Below the pieces are notes generated by a model. The model did not search any database. It was not told the DNA's origin and saw nothing but the letters and a program-made list of their open reading frames with translations. Positions 48,412 to 60,925 of a stretch of DNA of 64,000 nt are shown in pieces. Within the stretch, counting starts at the first letter, position 1, and every line of letters starts with the position of its first letter. Made by a program: the position numbers and the translations under genes. The DNA is taken from the NCBI RefSeq assembly GCF_017562075.2, contig NC_054085.1, positions 19,081,222-19,145,221 of the forward strand, written 5' to 3'. Source of the stretch: Anopheles merus. Lineage: Eukaryota > Arthropoda > Insecta > Diptera > Culicidae.

Positions 48412-49948
48412 ATGACGTTTACTTGAGTGATTAGAACTGGGGTCGTTTTGTTTTGCGCACTGTTTTGTAATGGAAGTTTTGGTACTAAAAACTGGCAGAG
48501 AGCTGACGAAAATCAATCATACTGGAGTAAGTGAAAATCATTTATAATTAACATTTATAATTTTCCTTATGAAAAAGTTAATTTCAAGCTCAAGTTGAAT
48601 TGCATGGTGAACTTAACCTATTTGAAAACTGTTAAATAACTATCCAAATCTAACAAATATTATTGATTGCACCACTGGGGATTTTGCAGTCCTATTGCCT
48701 ATTCGTAGTTCAAAATTACTCTGAATAAACTGAAGTTAGCTGCACAGCGTAAAGTTCTACCTTTTGCACCACACCACTACCCAGTTTACAAGAACTATCT
48801 TGCACATGCATGATATATGTTTAATGCCCTTCACTTTGATACAATAGAGCACAGAAGAACACAAAAACTGCCCCCAAAAAAAGATGCGATAGCCGAAGAA
48901 GTCAATTGTTGTTTATTGTCTTTCAATCCTGCAATAATATAAAAGCCACAGAATGGAAGTGAATAGAGCTTAATCATTTCCTTTCTTTTTAGCCATATTT
49001 TGGCATGGCGAGCCTTCGTTTAATATATTACCAAAGTGTATTTCAATTTATTATTCGTTTTTGACACTTCTCAAAAGTTGTTTTTTCTTTTCAATTTTAT
49101 GCTTCATTTTTCTGCAGCAAACGCTTCTTGTTGCCTGCTAGCTTCAGCTTCAGACCACTGTTATTACTACATAGAACACTAGCCAAACACTTTTGCAACT
49201 GCTTCTTGCAAGATACTATTAAGAAGCGGATTAAAAAAACAGATACAAAACAACAACCAAACGTGACGTAGTGAACTTAAAACTGAAATAATGCGATAAG
49301 ATATGAGTTTAAAAAAGGAATCAAAAGTAAATTTGTTTGCGTGTGAATTACGATTGAATAACAAATTGAACACAGAACCATTCACACTGCTACACTGAAT
49401 TATCGAATAAAGATTTAATTTGTTAAGATGCAAACATTACTGCAGTTACTTATTATTGCCTTTTTTTTCGTTGCTTCCTCTATGTTACAATTAAATATGT
49501 AATAAAAATGAAAGAAAGAAATATATTTGATAACATTCAAGAACAACTTGTAAAATTAAATTACATGATTAAAACCAATTCAAATATGCTGCTTTTTCAT
49601 TAAAATATTTGCTTAATTTTTTTGTACATTTATTTTCCATGTTAACTTGTACATTTTTGTCTACGTCAACGCTCCATTCCAACCCAACCAACAACTGTGT
49701 ACACAATTTGGAGTGCACTGTAATCGTTATTACGAACGCATCGTACAAACTTAACGATCGTGTAGTGAAAATGTAAAGCATATTTGCAGAGCGATTCTAA
49801 ATTTAGCTAAAAATAAACTGATGGTGCTTTCGTTTCAATCTTATTTCGCTTGTTTTGATAAATTTAAACAAGTGAATTGTGTGAATTAAATCATTGTAGC
49901 ACATATTTTCAAATAATTTCTAAAGAAGGCGTCCAGACTCGGCAATGG

Positions 49949-51434
49949 CAAGTAGGTGACCGCTAACTGGATGTGTTTTAACTGGAGTGCTTTTAACTGG
50001 AGGTTCGCTAACTGGAGTGATTCTCAATTAACGAACACTTAAACGTCAAAACAAGAAACATCCGGAATCTCATGAAGAGAAATTTGTGGCAAATGTGCAT
50101 TTTTCAAACAAATTTAGGGTCTTTTACCTACGTTTGCTATTAATTTATGTTATTACACGAATTACTATCAGAGGCGGATTTATCCATCTCGGGGCCCTAA
50201 GCGGGAGATAGAATTGGGGCCCCTGGTTTCCTCAAATTTCAGATAATTATATCGCATTTTTATGAATATCTTGGTACGAATACCAAATATATCATCCTGA
50301 TTTCGTTAGGGATAAATTTTCTTCTGTCGTTTTTTATGGCAGTTAGTTAATTACTTAATAGCATCTATAGTCTTCGTGTAATCAAACTAACATATTTTGC
50401 ATATTTTTAGGATGTGCATCATCGTTGTTTCCGGTAGTGCAAAAGCCAAAACTATGTTCAAATACTAGCTTTACTAGTTTTACTAGTGTTTGGTGTAAGG
50501 AAGCATTTCATTCTCTGTAGTAGTTTTTCAACACAAGTACGTATTATGTCGTTTTTCTAAGCTAAGAGTCTTTTACATTGAAATGAATCAATGAACAATG
50601 AAATGATAAACTGTAGTTATTAAAACTCCAGATTTTCCGAATTTCAGTACAGATCTAGGCATATCTGGAAAATCGGACAAAAAATCTGAATGTTACTCAT
50701 TTATACTTTTGTATTTTTAAAGCAGAGTTTGCAATACATTTGTTTGCTGATTCATATACATGAGCAGTGAAAGCCACTACACAAAGCTTGTGTGATTTTC
50801 TATTTCACAGATACATAAAATGTGCCTGAAATCCAAGCGACACCACAAAGATTATCCAGCACTAGCGTATTTGTAGTCTTTTCGTCTTTGCAATCAATAC
50901 CGTTTAGGAAGTTCTTAAAAAAATATAAATTAAACGTCCCAGGAGCTTCTTTATGACTTATTATCAGGAGAGGATTTATTGTTTTTAATATGGAAGAGTG
51001 CGAATGTGTGTAAAATTTGTTTTGGCCTTCAAAATTTATCTCCAAAGTTCGTAACAACTTTTAATTGCTATAAACGTTATCAACACATTCCACACACTTA
51101 CTTGTAAGAATGTACTACTTTGAGAATGATTTAGTTTTCCGTTCATTTGTGCATTAATAACAAAGAATCAATCGCTTATAAAAGTGAACTAACATGTGGA
51201 GGTTTAGCTCGGGGCCCCCTTTAGGCCGGGGCCCCCCGCGGCCGCTCAGTCCGCTTGTAGGAAAATCCGCCACTGATTACTATACTTTATATCAACATAA
51301 ATGAAAAAATGTTTGGTATGTTTATTCCAGTCAACGCCAATCAAAACAATCAATCCATAGAAACGTCACTCCAGTTAGCGAACATTGTTCGTTAACTGGA
51401 GCTTGTTCACCTCTCAGTTAGCGGTCACCTACTG
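49949..51434. mobile_element. Inverted-repeat DNA element (outer, TA-type), interrupted by a hAT element
   Basis: The left end reads CAAGTAGGTGACCGCTAACTGG and the right end, reverse complemented, reads CAGTAGGTGACCGCTAACTGA. Copies of the TAACTGGAG motif sit just inside both ends, a subterminal-repeat pattern. The right end is followed by TA; the left flank has diverged. Removing the inserted hAT element leaves about 370 bases, a typical MITE size. The CAGTA start and TA flank suggest the pogo group, but this is inference. Confidence 0.7.
50169..51275. mobile_element. hAT-superfamily element with perfect 8-bp target duplication
   Basis: 1107 bp. The left end is CAGAGGCGGATTTATCC and the right end, reverse complemented, is CAGTGGCGGATTTTCC; both ends continue into GGGGCCC-rich sequence. 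It is flanked by ATTACTAT on both sides (50161-50168 and 51276-51283). An 8-bp duplication with CAG(A/T)GGCGGATT ends is diagnostic of hAT transposons. No transposase frame of useful length is present (the longest is about 85 codons on the minus strand and is not recognisable), so this is a non-autonomous or decayed copy. It inserted into the outer element at 49949-51434. Confidence 0.9.
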
Positions 51435-52195
51435 TACAAACGCTTACTAGGTTACTATGATTAAGGGGTACTTATACTAACACGGTGAGGTGACTTAATT
51501 AGAAGGTGGGCTTGCACTATTAATCTAGATAAGTTTTTAAATTCTAAAATAAATCTAGATAATCCCTACAGAATTGATAGGAAATATCCACATTTGTGTC
51601 ATAAGCTGTGCGTATTTCTAATACTTATTAATGTAATAGAAGAGCATCAAGTTTGAACTAAAAATGTGCCACATAGTCGTCCTCACTCTTATCAAATTAC
51701 CATCACCAATACGTCTACCCAATACAGACATTAATAATACATAGTTTGACCCTCACTTCGATCCAACAACTCTCTCACGCCGCCCTTAGATCGATAGACA
51801 TGGTCGGGCGTTTCGGAACAGCATTACGTCATTTCTGAAAACGTGCCCATATAGCCAATGCGGCGTCACCGAAGCAAACAACAACCACCCCTGCCGCACC
51901 ACTGCTGCGGCTTCCGGATCTTCCGCCTGATCTTCGCCCTCTACGGGCCGAACGCAAACACAGCTGAGCTGGTGTAGAGTTATGTTTAGCACGATCAGTA
52001 AAGCATTCCACTGCCGGTTTACCACCACCATCGCCAGTCAGCGAGAGTTTAGGAGAGCGGTGAAGATCGTTCAAGCTCGCACGCCTGATCTAGCGGCCTG
52101 AACTCAGTCCGTTTCTAAACTTCACCGCGCGTTCATCGGAAGGTCTGGTAGCCACAAGTCCAACCGATCGGGTTTAGAATTTTAAATAAGAACCA

Positions 52196-53604
52196 ATGGC
52201 AAAGGAAGAATCAAAGTACGGCTTTAAGGATAAGGCCAAGGCCGAGGAGTCGCTGGAGCTGCTGAAGAGCGAGGATCACAAGTACCAGCTGCTGACGGTG
52301 CGCGGTCTGATCGGACGGGCGAAGCGTGTGCTGACATGTGAGTGTAGCCTAGCAACGCATCACGATGATGTCATTGCATATTTGGTCAAAAATGAGCTAA
52401 CGCAACATTGAGGACAAGTGTGGGCAAGCTTAAATCTTTGCTTTCTCCCACTTTCGGGTGAAACTGCTTGGCGCTAGTGGCGGTGAGGTAATCATTATTT
52501 TTAATCGTCTCACGCTCGTTTCTAATAATGTTGTGCGATTGTGCGTAAATTTAGATTGAAGCAGATCAAAACAAACGGATTTAAATCGGTTTGTTTTTCG
52601 TTGCGTTTTATGACCTATTTAAATACCATCTGGCTGCAGACAGTGTTTCTCAAAGGAGCACTAAAATGTCAAGTGTAGATTTAAAATATTTTATTTCAAT
52701 TCGTCATATGATTGCTTTCAGTGACGAAGGCTGAGGACAAGATAAACAACATAAAGGCTGCGATCGAAACGTTCGAGCAGTGGCTGGAAGCAAACAGCAC
52801 CTCCAGCACCAAAAACGCTAAGCCGAAGGATGCAGAAGACAAGGTGGAAACTGTGCCAGGGTTGGGTTTCAAGGACAAGCAGGCGGCTGAACAAACGCTG
52901 AGGTAATTGAAAAACTGCGTCATGCGTTATTTCATTACTTAACGCCCCAAAAATTTCGACTTACTTACTCTTCTCCCTAAAGCATCCTAGAAGGCCGCGA
53001 TCCCGATTATCAGAAGCTAGCCATCAAGGGACTGATCGGTAGCGCGAAGCGCGTTATCCCTGCCACCAAGAACGAGGAGAAGCTAAGCTCGATCAAGCAA
53101 GCGGTGGCACTGTTTGAAGACTTTCTCGACCGGTTCGATCGGGAGGAGCGGGGCAAGCAAAATATGCCGTACCTTTCGATCGACTTGATACGTCAACTGC
53201 CCGCACCGCAGGAGGAGCAATCGGACAAGCTGGCGGTGGAATTTCTCGCCTGCTATGAAACGCAGGCCAAAGGCAACTACAAACATTTGCGCACCAAAGC
53301 ACCCAAGGACCCAGGCTCGAAGACGTGGGACATTGTGCGAAATGCGAAACTGCAGGCACTGAAACCAGACAGCAGTGTGAAGTTATTCGATCAGGACGGT
53401 AAGCCTACCGAGCTGCACTTGCAGATGGTACAGTGGGCGTACAGCCCACAGGTGGAGAAGCTGAAGAGCTATGCGAACAGTTTGGCGAGCAGTGGCAAAT
53501 CGACAACACCGTCCAGGAAACGATCGCACTCTTCCAGCTCATCTTCGGAGGAGGAGTCAAAGGCGAAGGAGAGTAAGAAAGATCGCAAAAAGTCGAAGAA
53601 ATAA
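52196..53604 (+). CDS. Lysine-rich two-repeat protein of unknown function (3 exons)
   Basis: Exons 52196-52337, 52722-52902 and 52983-53604 join in frame to 314 residues (donors GTGAGT and GTAATT, acceptors TTTCAG and CTAAAG). I do not recognise the family. Residues about 8-70 and 94-159 are two copies of one repeat. Both share GFKDK, then an AE..L helix, D..YQ.L...GLIG.AKRV, TK.E.K...IK.A and FE.(W/F)L. The repeats are predicted all-helical and highly charged. A third region (160-280) is also helical, with WDIVRNAKLQAL and MVQWAYSP. The C-terminus is a Ser/Glu/Lys-rich tail (RKRSHSSSSSSEEE, then Lys-rich) that could act as a nuclear localisation signal. There is no signal peptide or membrane segment. 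The ATG context (ACCAATGG) is good and 5' UTR-like sequence precedes it. Confidence 0.85.
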
Positions 53605-53737
53605 ATAACAAATAATTGTACAAAGCAAGCAAGCATGATCCGCCTAGGTCGACTAATGAAAAGGGTAATGATAAATTGACGATTAACCTTCGCTGGTTTG
53701 GCTGCTGATGTTGACTGAGAAAGTTGTGTGGGTTTAA

Positions 53738-53743
53738 AATAAA
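53738..53743 (+). terminator. Polyadenylation signal of the two-repeat protein gene
   Basis: AATAAA about 135 bases after the stop, within an A-rich stretch. Confidence 0.55.
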
Positions 53744-56314
53744 AAAAAATCTTTCTTTTTCTTAATTATTGTTTTAAATATTTTCTGAAATATTCTAATT
53801 AATTGATTAATATTGCATACCTTCCCTCTGAATAAAAAAACCATATTGCATACCTTTAGGCGCTTTCCATCGACACATTCCGAAATTCAACAAGATAAAG
53901 CGCAACGAACTTTTCAGCGCGCTGGTGGAGTTGGTACGATGACACTTTAGTACTTTTTATTTTTACCGTTTTTTTTCGGTTAAGATAAGATTTCTTACAC
54001 TCGCAACGGAACAAAATACAAATGCTTCTGAACGCCTAAAAGTATGCAATTATTTCATATTTTTTCTCAACACAATTATTTGCTAAACAAGCTCGACCGT
54101 AGTCTATTGGGATGTTACATGGAGTAAACATGTCCGGTATATGAGAAATATCAGTTTATGTAAAGTCTCAAATAACTAAACTTGTGGTAAAAATTTATGG
54201 GAATTGATTGCGTAATGTAATGTTATTTTTCTATTTAAAGCATACAATAAAATTGATCAATTTCTAATTATTATTTGCACTTTTTTGCTAAAGTTAAATC
54301 AAAATTAATATTAATATATGCATAATAAATACATAAAAAATAATAAGTTGATTTTTCACTTGTACACAGTTCTGTTTATGTATGCCTTTTTTCAACTTTC
54401 AGCACAATGATAAGAACAAAAACATACCAATTATTTTATAGTTTTCTGTCACTTGAAAAAGTGTTTTAAAATATGATTTTTCTTTTGTTGTTTTGCTCAT
54501 TTTTTGCACATTTTCTGTCATTTCAAAAACATTGTTTTGTGATAAATAAATTTGCATTATTATAAGTGAAAATATTTAACAAACAAGCTTTTGTAAAGAA
54601 AAATACTGAACATTTACCCGCCAAATGTAGTAATCCCGTAACTAACTGGAACAATGTTCCGCCTAAATGTAGACTCTATTTTGTACACTATTTATAATGC
54701 CCCAAATAGTATGCAATTTTCCAACATTTCCCAGTCGCAACGATATCCTAGGGACTAAAGCACCGGAGAATGCTGACTTCCCACGGCCATAGGATTGACC
54801 CCAGCTACTAACCAGTTATCGATTGGCCTTGTTGCTATTGTGGTTGCAATTTTTTGATCGATATTCTGACATACTTTGCGGGTCCTGTGCCTTGTGTGCC
54901 GTGTCCCGTCCATAAAATTATCGTAATTGGAAATATTTAATTCATTGCATTAATTCCGACGGACATCTAACCAGTCCAACCGCTCGAATCCAAATGCGCA
55001 AGCGGCGACGTATGTCATTGCTATTCAAAATGTTCGATATTGCGTTGGCTGAACGATCAAGTTACGAAGCGGGAACCATACTGGTCGCTATAAAACAAGA
55101 CAAGCGTTAGTAATTGATTCTGATGAAGATGTTGCTAGAGCATGATTAGATGTCAATGAGTTGGAATGGCCCTGCTGGAAGCGTCGGGTAGGTAATCATT
55201 ATCACTCATACATTATCTTAATTAATACTTCTCCATTAACGGGTTCGGCTGGACGGACCATCTGTTTGCTAGCTTATGAGAGGCTTGTCAATATTGTGAT
55301 TTCAATTAATGGCCCTGAATGTTTCATTATGTTTCATAGAAAGACAGAAAGAGAGGAGACAATTTAAAAACTACCCGTTATGAACGTCCAGTAATCTATT
55401 TTGTAATATGACGTCATGACTCATCTAATGAATTTTGGTCATAAACGATGCCTTATCCGTTACTAACCTAGCCTAATGAGGTTGCTACTGGAAGAAAAGC
55501 ACAAAAGCAAACTATGAAACAGATAGTGAACCGACTAATAGATTGAAGAGCCATCTGTATTATTTAAAAAAAATTAACAAGCATCAATGATAGAAGCGAC
55601 AAACAGCGAATCATACATTGAAGACAGTTTGGAATATGAAAATGACTTATTTTAGGACCATTAATGCATTTTAATTTCCATCCTCTTGTTATCTCGTACT
55701 TTCGTATAGCCAACAGAGCGTGATACAGTCCGGCGGTGAGCTTTGTTTCTTAATGAGTCTAACATCTTCCTATTAAACTCATCTCATCAACTTCCATCAC
55801 CATCACCATCATCACAGTGCAGCTTTGAAAGATGTTGAAACAATTACAGATTGCAGGACAGGATGAGCGATCAAAAGCACCCACAACCCATATTTCACCC
55901 TATTCTCCACACGATCGTCGCGTTGATCCTCCTGCCGATTCTTACCAGCTTCCCGCTGCTTGCATCCGATGCATCCTTTCACTACTCGTCCATCTGTCAC
56001 CCACGAATCGGGGACTGATCGTGTGTGATCGAGTTGCTTCCAATTTTGTTTTCGGCTATTCACTTTCAGTACCGGCTCACGAAATTATTATGATTTTTTT
56101 TTCTCAAAAGTATGCTCAATAGTTGCTAACCCGTTAGTCCAGTTACATTAAATCGTGGCGTGAAGACGCTTGGTATCGGCACTTGGGACTGTGTCTCCTC
56201 CTTATACTTCGTTTATTTCTTGTAGTAGTTTCTAATAAAGCTTTCAGCATGGCTTACTTGTTTGTTTGAAACAGAAAACAGAAAACGATGCCACGCCATT
56301 GAAATATGTAGGTA

Positions 56315-56678
56315 CAGACGGTCCCCGAGATACACGGTTAATGGGGACCGAAATCGGCCGCAAAATACCGCGTATCTCGAATTTCCGCGTAAGTCGAATC
56401 TTGTGATTTCCAGCCAAAATATCACTAATTTTCGTGCAATTTTGCAAGTAGGGGGTGGTTTTAGCCACCAAATTAATTATTTGATATGTTTCTAATGAAT
56501 TGAACAGTTTTAAAGCTTTTAAAATGGTATTTTACATTCGATCAATACGGAAATTATTTGGTATTTCACAATGGATGTGTCAAATCAGTACAATTTGCTC
56601 AAAGAACTGTCAGATTTGGAAACCCGCGTATCTCCAAATCCGCGTATAAGAGGTACCGTGTATCTCGGGGACCGCCTG
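56315..56678. mobile_element. MITE with 24-bp inverted repeats and TA target duplication
   Basis: The left end is CAGACGGTCCCCGAGATACA (then CGGT) and the right end, reverse complemented, differs at only one of 24 positions. TA flanks both sides (56313-56314 and 56679-56680). Subterminal CCGCGTAT(C/A) motifs recur inside. At 364 bp without a transposase frame it is a non-autonomous TA-inserting element; CAG...CTG ends fit the pogo/Tigger group. Confidence 0.9.
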
Positions 56679-57173
56679 TACACATATGTTGACTAAAAAT
56701 TACAATTTTTTTAGTTACAATAGTTGGACAAAATATCGATCTTAAAACCCTAAATATCACAATTGTGCCCCCAAACACACAAAAATCCATGCCGTGAAGC
56801 ACTAACATGACTGCAACATTTCGCGCCTAAATTTATGTATCCAACCTTCATCCTGTATGGTGCGATGACATTCGAATGAAAATGCCAAATTCTTAAGGCA
56901 ACCACACATCGCACGACAATATTTACGCGTGTAATAGAGGTTTTGGGTATGAACTTTTCGATCGATTTTGACTTCACACTTCACGGCGCGACTTGGCTAG
57001 TCTACTTGGCGGTTTGTTTAGGCGCACGGTGAAAATTTACCCCTACAAGTATGCAAAATGCATTGCAAATGTGTCTTAGCACATCCTTTAAAACACCTAA
57101 ATGTTCCAATTAGCCAAGAATTGCTAAAACATTTAAGAAATTTGGTTGTTTTTTTAATTGCATCTAAACCTTT

Positions 57174-57379
57174 GAGCCGGTCTCATGGTACAGTCGTCAA
57201 CTCGTACGACTTAACAACATGCCCGTCATGGGTTCAAGCCCCAAATAGACCGTGCCGCCATACGTAGGACTGACTATCCTGCTATGGGGGGAAATCAATA
57301 AGTCACTGAAAGCCAACCCCACAAGTGTGTTGGCAGGCCTTGACCGGCATCGGTTGTTGAGCCAAAGAAGAAGAAGAAG
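57174..57379 (+). mobile_element. tRNA-derived SINE, SINE200-like
   Basis: About 206 bp with a Pol III A box (TGGTACAGTCG) and B box (GGTTCAAGCCC) near the start, a conserved body, and an AAGAAGAAG tail. AAACCTTT occurs on both sides (57166-57173 and 57380-57387), a target-site duplication as made by LINE machinery. The sequence agrees with my memory of the Anopheles SINE200 family; that name is from recall, not a search. Confidence 0.85.
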
Positions 57380-58757
57380 AAACCTTTTCTACTTTGAAAC
57401 AAGCATCCATATCGTATTTAAAATTCCACGTGACCATATCCATTTCAAACGCACGCTAACCAAATCTCTACATAGCTTATTAATCCATTTCGATCAAAAG
57501 TGCAAGCGCGAACAAGCTGCCTCCCATGAGGTTCAATGAGCAGCCACAACACAAGCGATTAGCTTGTTCTACATTCCCCACTATAGCACTGTATTGCATG
57601 CGTGCTGACTCATTAGCACCAGACCACTTCCGGCATTGATTGTGTCGTCTGCGGTGCAAAACTGTGTTTCTTCTGCCGTCGAACATCATCATATTAGACA
57701 ACGATCTGTCGGAGCTATTCAAGCGACATGAACATCCAAACGATCGCGTTGCAGTAGCTAATAAAATGGCCCTGTCATTGCAGGCTTAAAAATGCAACAG
57801 CAGCAAGTGTTCCAATGCATTTGAACTCGAGGAAACAGATCGCGGAGGGGGGTTGAGAGAGGGTCATTGGAAGCTTCTAAGCATCACCTTCCCGTCCCGT
57901 CGAGTTCTATGAGTATTTGCTTGCATCGTGTCGTCTCTGTTGACAGTGTCCAATTTTTTGGGTGTAGTCTTATCTTATCATACCCCCCGACTACAAAACA
58001 AAACTAGGACACAGAAAGGGGGGCAGGAGGGAGAAGAGCAAAATAAACACCAAACGACGAACGCATTCAAAGCAAAATACTTCGTTTACTGAGTAAAAAA
58101 GAAAAAAAGATATATTGAACTGTAGTTAAAGTTAAATGATCGGCTACAGTGCTTATCACGAGATTTGCTGTTTTTCACAATTTTATTTAGGAAATATAAT
58201 TACCCACTCCATTGCATCTTGTTCGTTGGAATCGAAAGCACAACAAACGTTTCAAAATCACTCACTACACAAACGGTATTGAAACGATAATTCCAACGTA
58301 ACATATGTATGTTTTTTATCAGATTTACAACCCCGGTTACATCGAGTGCTTAGGGAACCAACCACCACCACCACGACTACCACCATAATGTACCGACAAC
58401 CGATGATTATACTGATATTGATAAAAAATGGCACTCAACTGGCACTCGCAACACACACACACACACACACACGCGCATGTTTACGTGCAAGTTGCTTTGA
58501 CAAAACCCTTTTTGCGCCCCAATCGAGGGAGTCACACCGGGAGTGGCCCAGAGCTCGGCCGGCAAAGCGGCAAACCAGGACGAACCCGAACCCGAGCCCA
58601 GTACTGATTAGAACGTCGGCCGAGCTGGCTGCATGGTAGAGGCGCGCCTGGGCTGATGTGAAAGATCCGCGTACCGAGCACGTGACGACGAAGTGCCGTT
58701 TTGCCGCTGCGATCGTTAAACCAAAGCGCGGGAGAGTTTGGTGCCGTGAAAACAGTG

Positions 58758-58763
58758 TGTAAG
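58758..58763 (+). other. Possible splice donor of an untranslated FA2H first exon
   Basis: GTAAGT at the end of a CpG-rich segment (about 58520-58757), about 2.1 kb upstream of the FA2H coding start. There is no coding frame to test it, so the call rests on the donor motif and base composition. Confidence 0.3.
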
Positions 58764-59686
58764 TTTGGCGACACGATCCGCGCTGATAGTGAATGTGAAT
58801 ATGGGAGAGGTGGACAGTGTGCTGTGGAAGAGAAATGCGCCTCCAGCCTTATTTGTATAGTTTTAGCTTAAAAAAGACCCTGTAAAAACCACTTCCGTTG
58901 CTTCTTTTCAAATGAAGTGCGTAGTTGGAGGCAATTAACGCCGTACGCGTACTGGAAGCGCAGTGTAAACATCCTCAACGGTGCATCCATTCACCATGCG
59001 GGGGCATAGATCTGACGCCGTCTGCGTACTTATTGATTGTTACACTCCACAAAACCGACTTCCTTGAAACCAGCGGTTGAATCCACTTGAGTGGCGACTT
59101 TTTTTCTTCTATTACTCCGATTCCCTCAAACGACCATTCTTCTTCTAGTGCATCTTTCAAATGTACGCATCTTTGCGCCCGGCGTTCATGAGTCGTCACA
59201 AATGAATGTGGTGGTGGTGGCGGAAACAAAAAATATCTATTGAACGAAATTTTGATAAGGAAACTGAGCAGTGAAGTCAGCTTCCCCACCCCCCTTCGCA
59301 CGGTTGCTAATCTATGGACGCATTCCTCACGTATGCCATCGAATAGTTCTCACCCTCCGGCGTTGTGCGGGATGTGCGTGTGACATAACCGTGGTTTGCC
59401 GGGGTTTAAAAGGAACAGTTGTCACGGGAAAGAGATGTTTGTCTATTTATTTTATTATTTTTATATAAAGTCATTACATAGATGTAAGCTAACTAAAGTT
59501 GCCTAAAGATATAGACTAGGACTAAAACCAACGATATGCCAACGTGATAGACCGTGGGCTCTGTAGTAACGACACCACAGGACACGGCTCCTATCAATGC
59601 ACGGGAAAGACGTACAGTGTACAGTGTTATCAGAATCTTCATTGACATCATGTTGCGAAATTGATTTTAATGGATTTAAATCCATA

Positions 59687-59910
59687 CAGGGTTTTCCACC
59701 GGTTCTCATAGTTGTGGGACACTTCCTTGCCTTTTTCCTATAGGAAATACACTTTATACAATTGGAAAATGGTTACCTGTTCAGATAGGCTCCTCCTCCT
59801 TCCTATTGGAGTCATACAAGCATGCTATGGAGGCCAATTCCCATCACATACAGTTGATTTCCCAGTAAGAAAGGAACAAGGAAGTGTCCCACAACTCCTG
59901 GAAAACCCCA
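59687..59910. mobile_element. MITE, copy 2 of the CAGGGTTTTCC family
   Basis: The left end matches the 33079-33322 copy almost base for base: CAGGGTTTTCCA, GGTTCT, ATAGTTGTGGG and CACTTCCTT, after a TA. The right end has decayed (GGAAAACCCCATT instead of GGAAAACCCTGTA). Its inverted repeat partner block GGAAGTGTCCCACAACT is still clear. Confidence 0.75.
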
Positions 59911-60925
59911 TTCATTGTACATATCTGTTAGATCTCTTTCCCGTTACTAAAGAATAAAAGTATGAAAATTTAGCATTCACCAAAAAAAAAGGTAACAACA
60001 ATCGCGTACCTCTTTGTTTGTGCCCCATTTTACGGCAAACCGCGCAAAATCGATATTTCGAATCAATCGATCGGCCACTTAGGACTCCGCAGCAGGTTCC
60101 GGAATTATGATTTATGTAAACAAAGTCGGTCAATGTAAGAATGACGGTCAGGCAATGATCGTTGAATTGTAAAAATGTAATTTAAAAAACCCATCATTGC
60201 CACCCTCAGCATGGGCATGGAATTTTTTTTTTCTTTTTCTTTTGAAAAGCTACATTTTGAAGCAAAAGGCAACATTTCCCAAACATTTGTAAAGCAAGCG
60301 ACACCATGTTAGGCTCGATCGAGCAGTTTGCACTCAATACCGTCATTCTTCAGAAACCCGAAAAAAAGATAACAGGTATGATGAGTTAGACACACATAAC
60401 CATCCCTTAATCTCCGCTGCCCGGGGTGTGTGACTGTACTGTACCAAGGCGACAACACTTTATCGCAACACCAACAGCCGGAGCAACGGGGTGAAAAGAT
60501 CGCACCCGCGATAGATTGGTGTGCGCACAAGAACAAGCGAAAAACATCGATCGGTGGTGGGTTCGGTGGTTGTGTAATAATCAGCATTTAGGGCATGTGT
60601 TAGATAACGATAAAAAAGGGATTTCAACGACAAGCACACACACACACACACGCGCACGCACGCCTGGTTTTTTATCAATAGGAGAGAGATATGACGGTGG
60701 TGACGATATTGTGAAGGGAAAAAACTTCAAACGATGCAATGTCGGCTTAGCAAGAGGAAGCATTAGGTGTCTTTAGGGTACAAAATATAAAATTATTATA
60801 AATCCCTTAAACAATTTTTTTTAACAAATTAAACTCGGAAGACGCTTAGAATCGTTCATTAATTGAAACGTCCTTTCTGTAGCTGCCTTCATCTCCACCT
60901 GCAGTACAGAACCGCTATCTCAACC

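Larger units (their letters stand above)
48430..52195. other. Intergenic region with nested transposons, then 5' leader
   Basis: AT-rich DNA without recognisable genes. The main content is the nested pair of elements at 49949-51434. From about 51780 the sequence becomes more GC-rich and probably contains the promoter and 5' UTR of the gene starting at 52196, with an initiator-like TCAGTCC near 52105. Confidence 0.55.
53750..60882. other. Intergenic region upstream of FA2H
   Basis: No gene recognised. It holds the MITE at 56315-56678, the SINE at 57174-57379 and a MITE at 59687-59910, plus a CA microsatellite at 58450-58473. A GC- and CpG-rich segment at about 58520-58780 ends in a donor-like GTAAGT at 58758 and could be the promoter and untranslated first exon of FA2H, spliced to the acceptor TCTGTAG at 60876-60882. 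Confidence 0.5.

Noticed and set aside
53880..54700. Possible Tc1-like element (AGTATGCAATT occurs near both ends)
   Set aside because: The shared motif is in direct, not inverted, orientation and no target duplication or transposase is seen.
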